Origin: Alcanivorax jadensis T9
GTDB lineage: Bacteria > Pseudomonadota > Gammaproteobacteria > Pseudomonadales > Alcanivoracaceae
Assembly: GCF_000756655.1 (NCBI RefSeq)
Contig: NZ_ARXU01000013.1
Location: 1-64,000, forward strand
Length of the DNA stretch: 64,000 nucleotides
Reading direction: 5' to 3'
This document shows positions 53,192 to 62,354 of the stretch, one piece after another. A program made the position numbers and the translations under genes. A model generated the notes under the pieces. That model was not told where the DNA came from. It made no database searches and was given only the letters and a program-made list of their open reading frames with translations. The first letter of the stretch is position 1. Every line of letters starts with the position of its first letter.

Positions 53192-53449
53192 CAGGCTGCG
53201 CCGCAACAGCTCCCAGATCAGCCCCCCGGCCAGCATGCTTGCTAGCAAGAGCAGCAATTTGGGGATGTCCACCAGTGTCCAGAACAGGATGTCGATGCTG
53301 GTGGGCTCCAGATTCTGAAGCACGATAATTGATACCAGTATCACTGCCAGAATCTGCAGGGCCCCGATCGGGTGGGCCACCAGCCAGCGTCCTGTCGTTT
53401 TGCCGCCACGGGCCAACTTCGAGGGCTTTTGTTCGCTGCGCTCTTCCAT
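53153..53449 (-). CDS. LapA-domain (DUF1049) membrane protein
   Basis: Small inner-membrane protein of 98 residues with two hydrophobic helices (about 28-46 and 56-78) separated by LEPTSIDILFWTL, the pattern of LapA (YciS) domain proteins, which take part in lipopolysaccharide assembly with LapB. AGGAG lies before the ATG. Its end overlaps the end of the CSLREA gene by 39 bases in the opposite direction. It is not next to a lapB gene. Confidence 0.88.
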   Translation of the reverse strand: MEERSEQKPSKLARGGKTTGRWLVAHPIGALQILAVILVSIIVLQNLEPTSIDILFWTLVDIPKLLLLLASMLAGGLIWELLRRSLLRRRKAPAAPKQ

Positions 53450-53598
53450 GTCAGGCTCCTGTTATTGAATTGAAACGATTCTTTCCTCTATCCCCACCAT
53501 GCCAGTCTTGGCCAACATGGTCAGGCCTCTGCTTTGGTCTTACTCGTGCGAGCGAGGGGACATGCCTATAATAGTGCTGTCGTGGAAAGGAGAAGTGA

Positions 53599-54996
53599 AT
53601 GGATATCAGTGCGGGTTGGGATCTGGTGGTGATCGGTAGCGGGCCGGCCGGTGAAGCGGCGGCGATGCAGGCGACAAAAAAAGGCCTGCGAGTGGCCATT
53701 GTCGAAGACCAGAAGTCTCTGGGCGGCAACTGCACACATTGGGGAACGATCCCTTCCAAGGCGCTTCGTCATCTGGTCCGCCAGGTGATCCGTACCCAGC
53801 GCAATCCGTTACTTCGCGGCATCATCAATCCCAGAGAAGTCCGCTGGCAGGACCTGATTGTCAGAACCCGTGAGGTGATCGATTCCCAGGTCCAGGTGCG
53901 CACGGATTTCTATATCCGCAACCGGGTGACGGTGTTTGGTGGAAGGGGTGAGTTGCTTGGCAACAATGAGGTGAGGGTGGAAGACCGGGAAGGGCGGCTG
54001 CATCTGTTGAAAACCCGTAACGTGGTGATTGCTACCGGCTCAAGGCCCTATCATCCGGAGGATGTGGATTTTGATCATCCCCGTATCTACGACTCCGATA
54101 CCATTCTCACCATGGACCATACGCCGCGCCATATCATCATCTATGGGGCGGGGGTGATCGGCTCGGAATATGCCTGCATCTTTACCGGCCTGGGGATCCG
54201 GGTTGACCTGGTGAATTCACGGCAGCATCTGCTGGATTTTCTGGATACGGAAATTTCCGATGCGCTCAGTTATCACCTGCGCGAGCAGGGCTGCACCATT
54301 CGTCAGGATGAGGAGTACCAGCGGGTTGTTGCCGACGATGAGGGCGTCACCCTGGAATTGCAGTCCGGCAAGAAACTGCGCGCTGACGCCTTGCTTTGGT
54401 GTAATGGTCGTTCCGGCAACACTCAGGACATGGGGCTGGAAGCCGCCGGGCTGAAACCCAACAACCGCGGGCAATTACAGGTCAATGAGCGCTACAAGAC
54501 CGAGGTGGAAGGTATTTATGCCGTCGGCGATGTGGTGGGTTGGCCATCTCTTGCCAGTGCGTCCTATGATCAGGGCCGTTTCTGTGCGGCGGCCATTGCT
54601 GGCGATGAAGTACGGCAGGTGACCGACGTGCCTACCGGGATCTATACCATTCCGGGGATCAGTAGTGTGGGGCGTAACGAGCAGGAGCTCACCGAAGCCA
54701 AGGTGCCCTATGAAGTCGGGCAGGCCTTCTTTCGTAATCTGGCCCGCGCGCAGATTACCGGTGAGCGGGTGGGGATGCTGAAAATCCTGTTTCACCGGGA
54801 GACCCTGGCGGTGCTGGGTATCCATTGCTTCGGCTATCAGGCCATGGAAATTGTCCACGTAGGGCAGGCCATCATGCGCCAGCCCGGTGAGCTGAACACC
54901 CTGGAGTACTTCATCGACACCACCTTCAACTACCCGACCATGGCGGAAGCGTATCGGGTGGCGGCGATCAACGGGATTAACCGGATAAGAAGGTGA
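53599..54996 (+). CDS. sthA: Soluble pyridine nucleotide transhydrogenase
   Basis: Cytoplasmic FAD flavoprotein of 465 residues that equilibrates NADPH and [19 protein letters not shown] is the FAD motif and [14 protein letters not shown] replaces the redox-active disulfide of related enzymes with a single Cys, the hallmark of SthA (Si-specific type). [14 protein letters not shown] is the NAD motif, and AVGDVVG the second FAD motif. TATAAT at 53567-53572 may be its -10. A MITE-like repeat (copy C) follows the stop by about six bases. Confidence 0.97.
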   Translation: MDISAGWDLVVIGSGPAGEAAAMQATKKGLRVAIVEDQKSLGGNCTHWGTIPSKALRHLVRQVIRTQRNPLLRGIINPREVRWQDLIVRTREVIDSQVQVRTDFYIRNRVTVFGGRGELLGNNEVRVEDREGRLHLLKTRNVVIATGSRPYHPEDVDFDHPRIYDSDTILTMDHTPRHIIIYGAGVIGSEYACIFTGLGIRVDLVNSRQHLLDFLDTEISDALSYHLREQGCTIRQDEEYQRVVADDEGVTLELQSGKKLRADALLWCNGRSGNTQDMGLEAAGLKPNNRGQLQVNERYKTEVEGIYAVGDVVGWPSLASASYDQGRFCAAAIAGDEVRQVTDVPTGIYTIPGISSVGRNEQELTEAKVPYEVGQAFFRNLARAQITGERVGMLKILFHRETLAVLGIHCFGYQAMEIVHVGQAIMRQPGELNTLEYFIDTTFNYPTMAEAYRVAAINGINRIRR

Positions 54997-55002
54997 GGGT
55001 TG

Positions 55003-55165
55003 AATTGATAATTGAGAATGGATAGTTGATAACGGCGCGGAATAGGCAAGGCAGCTAATTAGAGTGCTGGAGGCCGCGTCCCAAAGTAAGGTCGCGGCCT
55101 CCAGCGGTTAAGTACCCAAAGTCTGTTGGCGCGTAGTTATCAATTATCCATTCTCAATTATCAAC
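55003..55165 (+). repeat. MITE-like element, copy C
   Basis: Arms AATTGATAATTGAGAATGGA.. (55003-55034) and the reverse complement (55132-55165) enclose a core with perfect 13-base stem GCTGGAGGCCGCG/CGCGGCCTCCAGC (55066-55078 and 55093-55105). It lacks the outer arms of copies A and B. The right arm includes the stop codon of the Smr gene, so both sthA and the Smr gene end at it, and it may terminate both. Confidence 0.85.
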
Positions 55166-55760
55166 TGCTTCTATTGTTCTTTCCCGCCTCCATAAAGAAC
55201 TCCCTATTGCGCTGCCGTGACTGACTGCTTTTTCTGATCAGCACATAGGTGGCGCCGCTGCCGCCTTGATTCTGTGGGGCGGAATGGAAGGCGAGTACCA
55301 GGTGACTCTCCTCGAGCCAGTGCATTACGTAGCTTTTCAGGAAGCCGGGACGCTCGCTGTGTACGCCTTTACCATGGTTGATCAGCACGGACCGCAAGCC
55401 CTGTTCGTGGGCTTTCATCAGAAAGGTCTGCATTCGGTCACGGGCATCCATCAGGCGTACCCGGTGCAGATCCAGCAGATCCTGGGCATCGTATTTGCCC
55501 AGTCGCAATTTACGGTACACCCCTTCCTGAACACCGTTTTTCTTGACTCCGACAATGTCGGTGGGGCCAATCCGGGGGACCTGTTCCGGCACGGTGAGGG
55601 GATTGCGATCCTGGCGATCGTCCATGGCGGCGGCGCGGCGCAGCTGTTCGCGCAGACTGTTTGGGCGCTTGGACCGGGGCTGGGTCGCGCGATTATCCGG
55701 TTTCATCGGTGTCACATCCGCCATTTCCTGGCGGAACAGATCATCGTCATTGGTGGCCAT
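55161..55760 (-). CDS. Smr domain DNA-binding/nuclease protein
   Basis: Soluble protein of 199 residues with an N-terminal charged linker (about 1-85) and a C-terminal Smr domain. LDLHRVRLMDARDRMQTFL, LINHGKGVHS and the Gly-rich GGSGATYVLIR are the Smr signature motifs, as in Escherichia coli SmrA/YdaL, a DNA nicking enzyme. ATG at 55760 has GGAG seven bases upstream; an earlier ATG (55775) lacks one. It converges on sthA across the repeat copy C. Confidence 0.9.
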   Translation of the reverse strand: MATNDDDLFRQEMADVTPMKPDNRATQPRSKRPNSLREQLRRAAAMDDRQDRNPLTVPEQVPRIGPTDIVGVKKNGVQEGVYRKLRLGKYDAQDLLDLHRVRLMDARDRMQTFLMKAHEQGLRSVLINHGKGVHSERPGFLKSYVMHWLEESHLVLAFHSAPQNQGGSGATYVLIRKSSQSRQRNREFFMEAGKNNRSS

Positions 55761-55850
55761 GGAACTGCTCCACAAAACCCGTTAGTTCATGCTTGCATGG
55801 TACACAAAGCGGGCAGAAACTGGCAGTGAGACCCTTCCCGAGAGGTAGTT

Positions 55851-56174
55851 ATGGAACGACGACGTTTCCGCAGGCCTCGACTGAGACTGAATGTCCGAGC
55901 TTCCATCGATCGAAAACCGGTGGGGCATATTCTCAATCTGACTGACGAGGGCCTGTGCCTTACCGGGCGTGGTACGCCACCTCAGGGCAGCCAGTCACTA
56001 CTACTACAATTACCGCTAGCTTTATCGGGCCACCGTGAATTGACAGTGATGGCGGAACACCGCTGGCATGATTATTTGCCCAATGGACACTGGCGAGGTG
56101 GATTCAAACTTCTGGCGGATGAGAACACGGCTGCGGCACTGACCACTCTTGCCAGCCGTTACGGCGATAATTAG
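55851..56174 (+). CDS. PilZ domain protein
   Basis: Single-domain PilZ protein of 107 residues, a likely cyclic-di-GMP receptor. RRRFRR at 3-8 gives the RxxxR-type binding motif, and NLTDEGLCL at about 29-37 matches the D/NxSxxG motif, with Thr in place of Ser. The domain is followed by a short helix at the C-terminus. It probably affects motility or surface behaviour through protein contacts, which the sequence does not reveal. A hairpin at 56188-56208 (GCTTCA/TGAAGC with TTTT) follows the stop. Confidence 0.85.
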   Translation: MERRRFRRPRLRLNVRASIDRKPVGHILNLTDEGLCLTGRGTPPQGSQSLLLQLPLALSGHRELTVMAEHRWHDYLPNGHWRGGFKLLADENTAAALTTLASRYGDN

Positions 56175-56186
56175 CCAAAACGAGAG

Positions 56187-56214
56187 AGGGGCTTCATCCA
56201 TGAAGCCCGGTTTT
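56187..56214. terminator. Terminator between the PilZ gene and a small charged-protein gene
   Basis: GGGCTTCA (56189-56196) pairs with TGAAGCCC (56201-56208), followed by GGTTTT on the plus strand. It lies between convergent genes. Confidence 0.65.
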
Positions 56215-56252
56215 CAGACCTGGAAGCGAATGCTCCCGAGATGGAACCTGTT

Positions 56253-56411
56253 TCAGTAAGGACGCGAATCGCGGCTTTCGCGCGAGTCACTTTTGTCCTC
56301 TGAATCGTGCCGATGACGTTTTGCATCACGTTTGCGACGTTCACGTTCAGCGCGCTTGTGTTCTTCGTTCCAATCGTCCGGTTCATAGTCATCAAAATGT
56401 CGACGACCCAT
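56253..56411 (-). CDS. Small highly charged protein of unknown function
   Basis: A 52-residue reading frame (MGRRHFDDYEPDDWNEEHKR..) with GAGAG upstream of its ATG. It is dominated by Arg, Lys, Asp, Glu and His (core KRAERERRKRDAKRHRHD), predicted to be a single charged helix with disordered ends. It resembles in kind the small charged PA3496-type proteins of pseudomonads, but I cannot confirm that family. It is between the PilZ gene and the GST-like gene and ends at the shared terminator. Confidence 0.6.
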   Translation of the reverse strand: MGRRHFDDYEPDDWNEEHKRAERERRKRDAKRHRHDSEDKSDSRESRDSRPY

Positions 56412-56521
56412 GGTGCTACTCTCTTTACAGAATTAAAGGGGGTTCTCAGTGCTTTATATAGCACTAATTCGGGGAAGGGAGAAGTGTCCGGCACACCATT
56501 TGTTGATGCGCCGGGTTGCGA

Positions 56522-57280
56522 TTATCGACCGTAAGTCTGATCCAGGTAATCCAGAATGTCCGCGGATTCGAATAGTTCTGCGCCAGTATTGGGATCTACC
56601 AGGTAGGGAACGGCGATGCGGCCGGCCCGTTCCATCAGGGCAATTCGGTTCCGCTGGCGGGGTGCGTAGTCATCAAGAAGGCGTCGACGTAGCGGCGGCA
56701 GCACCCAGTCTTGCCACTGATCCCGGCCGCACTGGCGGAGCAGGTAGGGCAGTTGCAGCTCGGTGAGGCGTTCGCGGACCAGCCTGGCAAAAGGGCTGGC
56801 TTCGAACGAGTAGAGTTCCAGTGCCTGTTCCGGCACCTGGCTGTCCTGGGCGCGTAGACCGCGGGAGGCGCGAGGGAGAGAGGCGGACACCGCCGCGGCC
56901 GTGCGCAGGCTGCGAACCAGCCAGCGGCGCGGCGCCGGGCGGCCGCCGTATTCCCGGTACAGGTAGTCGATGATGTCGGCGGATTCGTAAAGGGCGGCCC
57001 CGGTATTCGGGTCCATCAGATAGGGGAATTGCTGACGCCCACCCAGGCGTTCCACCAGCGGGCGGTAACGCTCACCCCCCTTGGGGCAGGGGAAAATCAC
57101 TACATCCAGGTCCAGATCCGTCAATGCTTCGCGAACCAGGCGGCAAAACGGGCAGCCTTCCATGTCATACAGTTCAAGGGGTTCCTGGGGTGTCTTGCGG
57201 TGGCCTTTGCTGGCAATGCCGCGACCCTGCTGCAGGGCGGAAGCGGCCAGGGAGCGCAGCACCTCGGTGTTATGGGACAT
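56522..57280 (-). CDS. Tandem glutathione S-transferase N-terminal domain protein
   Basis: Cytoplasmic protein of 252 residues with two thioredoxin-fold GST-N domains. The first (about 35-120) has CPFC at about residues 43-46, a glutaredoxin-like redox pair; the second (about 150-250) has SPFA at the matching position, so its redox cysteines are lost. Both keep the FPYLMDPNTG / VPYLVDPNTG cis-proline segment and ES.DI.DYL end. No GST C-terminal domain is present. ATG at 57280 has AGGAG upstream. Confidence 0.88.
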   Translation of the reverse strand: MSHNTEVLRSLAASALQQGRGIASKGHRKTPQEPLELYDMEGCPFCRLVREALTDLDLDVVIFPCPKGGERYRPLVERLGGRQQFPYLMDPNTGAALYESADIIDYLYREYGGRPAPRRWLVRSLRTAAAVSASLPRASRGLRAQDSQVPEQALELYSFEASPFARLVRERLTELQLPYLLRQCGRDQWQDWVLPPLRRRLLDDYAPRQRNRIALMERAGRIAVPYLVDPNTGAELFESADILDYLDQTYGR

Positions 57281-57567
57281 AGCGAATTCTCCTGAAACGA
57301 ATGTCCGGACCTTACCATCTCTCGAGCGACTCGCATTGGCCCTCAAGACGCCTTGCATATCAAGCGGTTAACCACTGCCCGTTCCGCTCACCCAGGCTGT
57401 TAACTCCTGTCATTGAGTGACGGGCGCGTGTAGGGCAATCTCTGCGGTCTACATTTGGCCGGTACCTGTCACTTTGTTGCGCATGATTGAACCCATGCAC
57501 TGACAGGTGCCGCCTTTCACAACCCGTCAGCTGAGCTGACATCTGCCTGAGGCAAGAGGAAGGTTCC
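57281..57567. promoter_or_regulatory. Control region of the beta-oxidation operon
   Basis: No gene is seen in these 287 bases. GTCAGCT-G-AGCTGAC at 57526-57540 is a perfect 7-1-7 dyad 27 bases before the ATG. CCTGTCA (about 57475) and TGACAGG (57501-57507) form a wider-spaced inverted repeat. Either could bind a regulator. Confidence 0.45.
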
Positions 57568-58779
57568 ATGACCGAAGCCTATATTTACGATGCCATCCGT
57601 ACTCCCCGTGGTCGGGGTAAAAAAGATGGCTCACTGCATACGGTGAAGCCGCTGGACTTGGTGGTCGGCCTGATCGATGAAGTGAAAGCCCGTTTCCCCA
57701 ATATGGACACCAACCGTATTGATGATCTGTTGTTGGGCGTGGTTACCCCGGTGGGTGATCAGGGCGCCTGTATCGCCAAGACTGCGGCGCTGGCTGCGGG
57801 TCTGCCGGACACTGTGGCAGGTTATCAGCTGAACCGTTTCTGTGCTTCCGGCCTGGAAGCGGTGAACACCGGTGCCCAGAAAGTGGCTTCCGGTTGGGAT
57901 GATCTGATTCTGGCGGGTGGTGTTGAAGCCATGAGCCGTATTCCCATGGGCTCTGATGGTGGCGCCTGGGCCATGGACCCGGTTACCAACTACAAGACCG
58001 GTTTCGTCCCCCAGGGCATCGGCGCTGATCTGATCGCCACCATCGAAGGCTTTTCCCGCCGTGATGTGGATGAATTCGCTGCCGAATCCCAGGCGCGGGC
58101 TGCCACTGCCTGGGAAAAAGGCTACTTCGGAAATTCTGTGGTACCGGTTACAGACCTCAACGGCCTGACCGTACTGGATCGCGACGAGCACGTTCGCGCC
58201 GGCACCACCGCCGATGGCCTTGCCGGTCTGAATCCGTCTTTCGCCATGATGGGCGAAATGGGTGGTTTCGATGCGGTGGCTCTGCAGAAATACCACTGGC
58301 TGGAAAAGATCGATCACGTCCATCACGCCGGTAACTCTTCCGGCATCGTGGATGGCGCGTCACTGGTCGTGCTGGGTAACGAGCAGGTTGGCAAGGATTA
58401 CGGCATGAAGGCTCGTGGCCGTATTGTCTGCACAGCGATCAGTGGTGCCGATCCGACCATCATGCTGACTGGTCCGGGCCCGGCTGCCAAAAAGGCACTG
58501 GCCAAGGCCGGCCTGAAGGCTAGCGATATTGATCTGTGGGAAATCAACGAAGCGTTCGCCGCCGTGGCCATGCGCTTCATGAGGGACATGGACATCACCC
58601 CGGATGTGACCAACGTGAATGGCGGTTCCATCGCCATGGGCCACCCACTGGGTGCCACCGGCGCCATGATCCTGGGCACCGCGCTGGATGAACTCGAACG
58701 TCGCGACAAGAAGTACGCGCTGTGCACCTTGTGTGTGGGCGGTGGCATGGGTATCGCCACCATCATTGAGCGTCTGTAA
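57568..58779 (+). CDS. Acetyl-CoA C-acyltransferase (thiolase)
   Basis: Thiolase of 403 residues that releases acetyl-CoA from 3-ketoacyl-CoA in fatty-acid beta-oxidation, or the reverse. Active-site residues are Cys92 ([10 protein letters not shown]), His359 (MGHPLG) and Cys389 (LCVGGGMG). It is the first gene of an operon with the 3-hydroxyacyl-CoA dehydrogenase gene, 29 bases on. This pairing and the length suggest the FadI-FadJ-like set rather than canonical FadBA, in which the order is reversed. Chain-length preference cannot be read. Confidence 0.95.
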   Translation: MTEAYIYDAIRTPRGRGKKDGSLHTVKPLDLVVGLIDEVKARFPNMDTNRIDDLLLGVVTPVGDQGACIAKTAALAAGLPDTVAGYQLNRFCASGLEAVNTGAQKVASGWDDLILAGGVEAMSRIPMGSDGGAWAMDPVTNYKTGFVPQGIGADLIATIEGFSRRDVDEFAAESQARAATAWEKGYFGNSVVPVTDLNGLTVLDRDEHVRAGTTADGLAGLNPSFAMMGEMGGFDAVALQKYHWLEKIDHVHHAGNSSGIVDGASLVVLGNEQVGKDYGMKARGRIVCTAISGADPTIMLTGPGPAAKKALAKAGLKASDIDLWEINEAFAAVAMRFMRDMDITPDVTNVNGGSIAMGHPLGATGAMILGTALDELERRDKKYALCTLCVGGGMGIATIIERL

Positions 58780-58808
58780 ACCGCGTCGAACGAATTCGGA
58801 GAAAGAAC

Positions 58809-60974
58809 ATGAGTGAACAAACTGCAATCCGTTGGGAACAGGACGCGGACAACATCGTTACCCTGATTCTGGATGATCCCAACCAGTCCGCGAACACCAT
58901 GAACGAGCTGTACGGCAAGTCCATGGCAGCCACCGTGGAGCGTCTGGAAAAAGAGAAAGACAACATTGCCGGGGTGATCATCACCTCCGCCAAGAAGACC
59001 TTCTTTGCCGGCGGTGATCTGCGTGACCTGCTTAAGGCGAAAAAGGAAGACGGCCAGGTTTTCCTGGATAACGTTACCGAGATCAAGCGTCAGTTGCGCG
59101 TGCTGGAAACCCTCGGCAAGCCGGTTGTGGCTGCCCTGAACGGTACGGCTCTGGGTGGCGGTCTGGAAATCGCCCTGGCCTGTCATCACCGTGTTGCCAT
59201 CAACGACAAATCCGCCCAGTTCGGTCTTCCGGAAGTGACCCTGGGTCTGCTGCCCGGTGGTGGCGGTGTCACCCGCGTGATCCGCATGCTGGGTATCCAG
59301 GATGGCCTGATGAAAGTGCTGATGCAGGGCCAGCGCATGAAAGCCGACAAGGCCCAGAAAGTGGGGCTGATCGACGAGCTGGCTGTTGACCGTGACGAGA
59401 TGCTGGCCAAGGCCCGCGAATGGGTCAAGGCCAATCCCAAAGCCCAGCAGCCCTGGGATCAGAAAGGTTACAAGATCCCCGGTGGTGACCCCAAGAATCC
59501 CAAGTTCGCCATGAACCTGCCGGCGTTCCCGGCCAACCTGAAGAAGCAGATCAAGGGCGCCAATTATCCGGCACCGCTGGCGATCATGTCTGCGGCCGTG
59601 GAAGGGGCCCAGGTGGATTTCGACAATGCCTCCACCATCGAAGGTCGCTACTTCGTGTCCCTGGTTACCAGCCAGGTGGCCAAGAACATGATCACCGCCT
59701 TCTTCTTCAACCTGCAGGCGATCAACGCCGGTGCCAGCCGTCCCAAGGATGTGCCGAAATTCCGTGCCGAAAAAGTCGGTATCCTCGGTGCCGGCATGAT
59801 GGGCGCGGGCATTGCCTATGTGACCGCTCGCAGTGGCGCCCAGGTTGTGCTGAAAGACATCTCCCAGGAAAACGCGGACAAGGGCAAGGATTACTCCCGC
59901 AAGCTGCTCGACAAGGACATCTCCCGCGGCAAGATGACCGAAGAGAAGAAAGAGCAGATCCTGTCGCTGATCCATGCCACGGCAGATGCCAAGGATCTGG
60001 ACGGGGTGGACTTCGTGATCGAGGCGGTATTCGAGAGCACCGAACTGAAGCACAAGGTCTTCCAGGAAATCGAGGATGTGGTGAAGCCGGATGCCGTGCT
60101 TGGCTCCAACACCTCATCTTTGCCGATTACCGGTCTGGCCAAGGGTGTGAAGAAGCAGGATAACTTTATTGGGATCCACTTCTTCAGTCCGGTGGACAAG
60201 ATGCCGCTGGTGGAAATCATTTCCGGCAAGGACACCAGCCCGGAAGCGCTGGCGAAAACCTACGATTACTGCCAGCAGATCAAGAAGACCCCCATCGTGG
60301 TCAACGATGCCCGTGGCTTCTTCACCACCCGCGTAATCGGCACTTTCGCCAACGAAGGGATTGCCATGCTGGGTGAAGGTATCAATGCCCAGTCCATTGA
60401 GCAGGCCGCCATGCAGGCCGGTTACCCGGTGGGTACGCTGAACCTGATCGATGAGATCAACATGGAAACCGCCCTGAAGATCGGCAAGGCGGCCCGTGAC
60501 GATGCCAAGCGTGAAGGTCAGGAACTGCCGCCCGAGCATCCGGCTGAAGTGGTCATGAAGAAAATGGTCGAAGAGCTGGACCGTCCCGGTAAAGTCCAGG
60601 GCAAAGGCTTCTACGAGTACCCGGAAAACGGCAAGAAGCACCTGTGGCCAGGTCTGAAAGACGCCTTTGGTGGTGACAAAGAGATTCCGTTTGAAGATAT
60701 CAAGGAACGGATGATGTTTGTGGAAGCCATCGAAGCAGTGAAATGCTTCGACGAAGGCGTTATGGAATCTGTGGCCGATGCCAACATCGGTTCCATCTTC
60801 GGTATTGGCTTCCCGGCCTGGACCGGTGGTGTGATCCAGTACATCAACCAGTACGAGGGTGGTCTGCGTGGTTTCGCGGCCCGCGCCCAGGAGCTGGCCA
60901 AGTTGTATGGTGATCGCTTCAACCCGCCGGCTTCCCTGGTGGAGAAAGCGGAAAAAGGCGAAATCTACAAGTAA
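58809..60974 (+). CDS. Multifunctional enoyl-CoA hydratase/3-hydroxyacyl-CoA dehydrogenase
   Basis: Fatty-acid oxidation complex alpha subunit of 721 residues, FadJ-like. The N-terminal crotonase domain (about 1-200) has FAGGDLRDL and GGGLEIALACHHRVA..FGLPEVTLGLLPGGGG with two catalytic Glu. The dehydrogenase part starts with VGILGAGMMGAG (about 318-329) and has HFFSPVDKMPLVEI with the catalytic His; two C-terminal 3HCDH domains follow (about 500-715). It forms an operon with the thiolase and ends at a terminator. Activity is expected on 2-enoyl-CoA and L-3-hydroxyacyl-CoA. Confidence 0.95.
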   Translation: MSEQTAIRWEQDADNIVTLILDDPNQSANTMNELYGKSMAATVERLEKEKDNIAGVIITSAKKTFFAGGDLRDLLKAKKEDGQVFLDNVTEIKRQLRVLETLGKPVVAALNGTALGGGLEIALACHHRVAINDKSAQFGLPEVTLGLLPGGGGVTRVIRMLGIQDGLMKVLMQGQRMKADKAQKVGLIDELAVDRDEMLAKAREWVKANPKAQQPWDQKGYKIPGGDPKNPKFAMNLPAFPANLKKQIKGANYPAPLAIMSAAVEGAQVDFDNASTIEGRYFVSLVTSQVAKNMITAFFFNLQAINAGASRPKDVPKFRAEKVGILGAGMMGAGIAYVTARSGAQVVLKDISQENADKGKDYSRKLLDKDISRGKMTEEKKEQILSLIHATADAKDLDGVDFVIEAVFESTELKHKVFQEIEDVVKPDAVLGSNTSSLPITGLAKGVKKQDNFIGIHFFSPVDKMPLVEIISGKDTSPEALAKTYDYCQQIKKTPIVVNDARGFFTTRVIGTFANEGIAMLGEGINAQSIEQAAMQAGYPVGTLNLIDEINMETALKIGKAARDDAKREGQELPPEHPAEVVMKKMVEELDRPGKVQGKGFYEYPENGKKHLWPGLKDAFGGDKEIPFEDIKERMMFVEAIEAVKCFDEGVMESVADANIGSIFGIGFPAWTGGVIQYINQYEGGLRGFAARAQELAKLYGDRFNPPASLVEKAEKGEIYK

Positions 60975-60991
60975 CGTAGGTTCCGTCTGAT

Positions 60992-61022
60992 AAAAAAGCC
61001 CGGCCCTGTGCCGGGCTTTTTT
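60992..61022. terminator. Bidirectional rho-independent terminator
   Basis: AAAAAAGCCCGG-CCCTGTG-CCGGGCTTTTTT is strong and lies between convergent genes: the beta-oxidation operon and the VOC protein gene. Confidence 0.92.
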
Positions 61023-61050
61023 ATGTCTGCACGTTGATGTCAGTCGCCAG

Positions 61051-61461
61051 CTAGCGGGGCCCCACCCAGAAATGCGGATTGCAGGCCACTTCCCACAGGT
61101 GGCCATCCGGATCGGCAAAGTAGCCGGCGTAACCGCCCCAATCGGTGGACTGTCCGGGCTTGATCAGTTGCGCACCGGCTTCCTGAGCCTGGGACAGTAA
61201 CTGGTCGACCTGCTGTGGGCTTTCCACATTGTGTGCCATCGCCACGCCGCGAAAGCCCTGACCCGATGGCGCAACGCCGGCATCAGCGGCCAGCGCATCA
61301 TGACCGAACAAGCCCAGCCAGGTGCCGTTCAATTCAAAGAACGCCACCGGCGCTTCGTCCGGCATGGGGCGGCGGGGCAGGCCGAGACCCTGCTCATAAA
61401 AGCGGATCGCCGTCGCAAGGTCATTGACGCCAAGGGTGATCATGCTGATACGTGGTTCCAT
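61051..61461 (-). CDS. VOC family (glyoxalase-fold) protein
   Basis: Cytoplasmic protein of 136 residues with the paired beta-alpha-beta modules of the vicinal oxygen chelate superfamily. MITLGVNDLATAIRFYEQGLGL opens the first module and GYFADPDGHLWEVACNPHF, with the conserved His and Glu metal ligands, ends the second. The reaction cannot be told from the fold: dioxygenase, isomerase or antibiotic-binding roles occur. AGGAG precedes the ATG. It is divergent from the PPK2 gene. Confidence 0.9.
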   Translation of the reverse strand: MEPRISMITLGVNDLATAIRFYEQGLGLPRRPMPDEAPVAFFELNGTWLGLFGHDALAADAGVAPSGQGFRGVAMAHNVESPQQVDQLLSQAQEAGAQLIKPGQSTDWGGYAGYFADPDGHLWEVACNPHFWVGPR

Positions 61462-61529
61462 GAAAATCTCCTGTTTGCCTGGCTCTCACTGCCCTTTATG
61501 CTCAATACGGTATACCCAAGGGAGTGCGC

Positions 61530-62345
61530 ATGGAACTGGACCGCTTTGGTTGGCCGTCGGGGCCCACCCTCAACGTACAAAGTTTACCCACTGATTTCAG
61601 GGAACCACCGCAACAGGATCTCGATACGGTGCTGGACGGTCTGCACGAATACCAGCGGCGCCTGTTTGCCAATCGACGTCACGGGGTGCTCCTGGTCGTG
61701 CAGGGGCTGGATGCTGCCGGCAAGGACAGCCTGATTCGCACCCTGGCCCGGGCCATGGATCCGGCCGCGTTTCGGGTACATGGGTTCAGTCGACCGCTGG
61801 GTGAAGAGGTGGATCATGATTTTCTCTGGCGGGTTTGGCGCCACCTGCCGGGCAGGGGGGAAGTGGTCGCCTTCAATCGCAGCCACTATGAATCGGTGTT
61901 GGCTGAACGGTTGTGGCCGGTCACCGAACACAGCAGTGATGACTGGCCGCTGAAATACGAGGCCATCAACGCCTTCGAGCAGCACTTGCACCGGGAAGGA
62001 ACCCGGATCATCAAGATCTGGCTGAATACCTCGCAGGAAGAACAGCGTCGCCGTCTCTTAAAGCGCTTGGACAAGCCCCGCAAACGCTGGAAGTTTGACG
62101 CGGCGGATGTGGAAAGCTGGCTGGCAAGAGACGCCTATCTATCGCTGGTCAACGAGACCCTCGTGCCAACCCATACCCTTCATGCTCCCTGGCATCTGAT
62201 TCCCAACGATGACAAGAAAAATGCCAGAGCCGCGGTGGCGGCGTTGCTCCTGGATACGCTGAAGGAGCTGGCGCCAGAATACCCGCAGGAAGATCCCCAG
62301 TGTATTGAGCACTATCGGCAAGTACTGACGAAAAAGAATGATTGA
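61530..62345 (+). CDS. Polyphosphate kinase 2 family protein
   Basis: P-loop kinase of 271 residues of the PPK2 family, which transfers phosphate between polyphosphate and nucleotides. GLDAAGKDS at 59-67 is the Walker A motif with Lys65, and the RVHGFSRPLGEEVDHDFLWR and FNRSHYESVL segments are family hallmarks. The final part (RKRWKFDAADVESW, HLIPNDDKKNARAAV) is also conserved. ATG at 61530 with GGGAG upstream is the best start; GTG two codons earlier is possible. The Na/Pi cotransporter gene follows after nine bases, suggesting joint phosphate management. The class (AMP, ADP or GDP) is not determined. Confidence 0.92.
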   Translation: MELDRFGWPSGPTLNVQSLPTDFREPPQQDLDTVLDGLHEYQRRLFANRRHGVLLVVQGLDAAGKDSLIRTLARAMDPAAFRVHGFSRPLGEEVDHDFLWRVWRHLPGRGEVVAFNRSHYESVLAERLWPVTEHSSDDWPLKYEAINAFEQHLHREGTRIIKIWLNTSQEEQRRRLLKRLDKPRKRWKFDAADVESWLARDAYLSLVNETLVPTHTLHAPWHLIPNDDKKNARAAVAALLLDTLKELAPEYPQEDPQCIEHYRQVLTKKND

Positions 62346-62354
62346 GCCGCAGCG

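Noticed and set aside
58398-60053. A 551-codon minus-strand frame across the thiolase and hydroxyacyl-CoA dehydrogenase genes
   Set aside because: It lies on two well-supported genes, has no ribosome site or recognisable domain, and is a codon-bias shadow.
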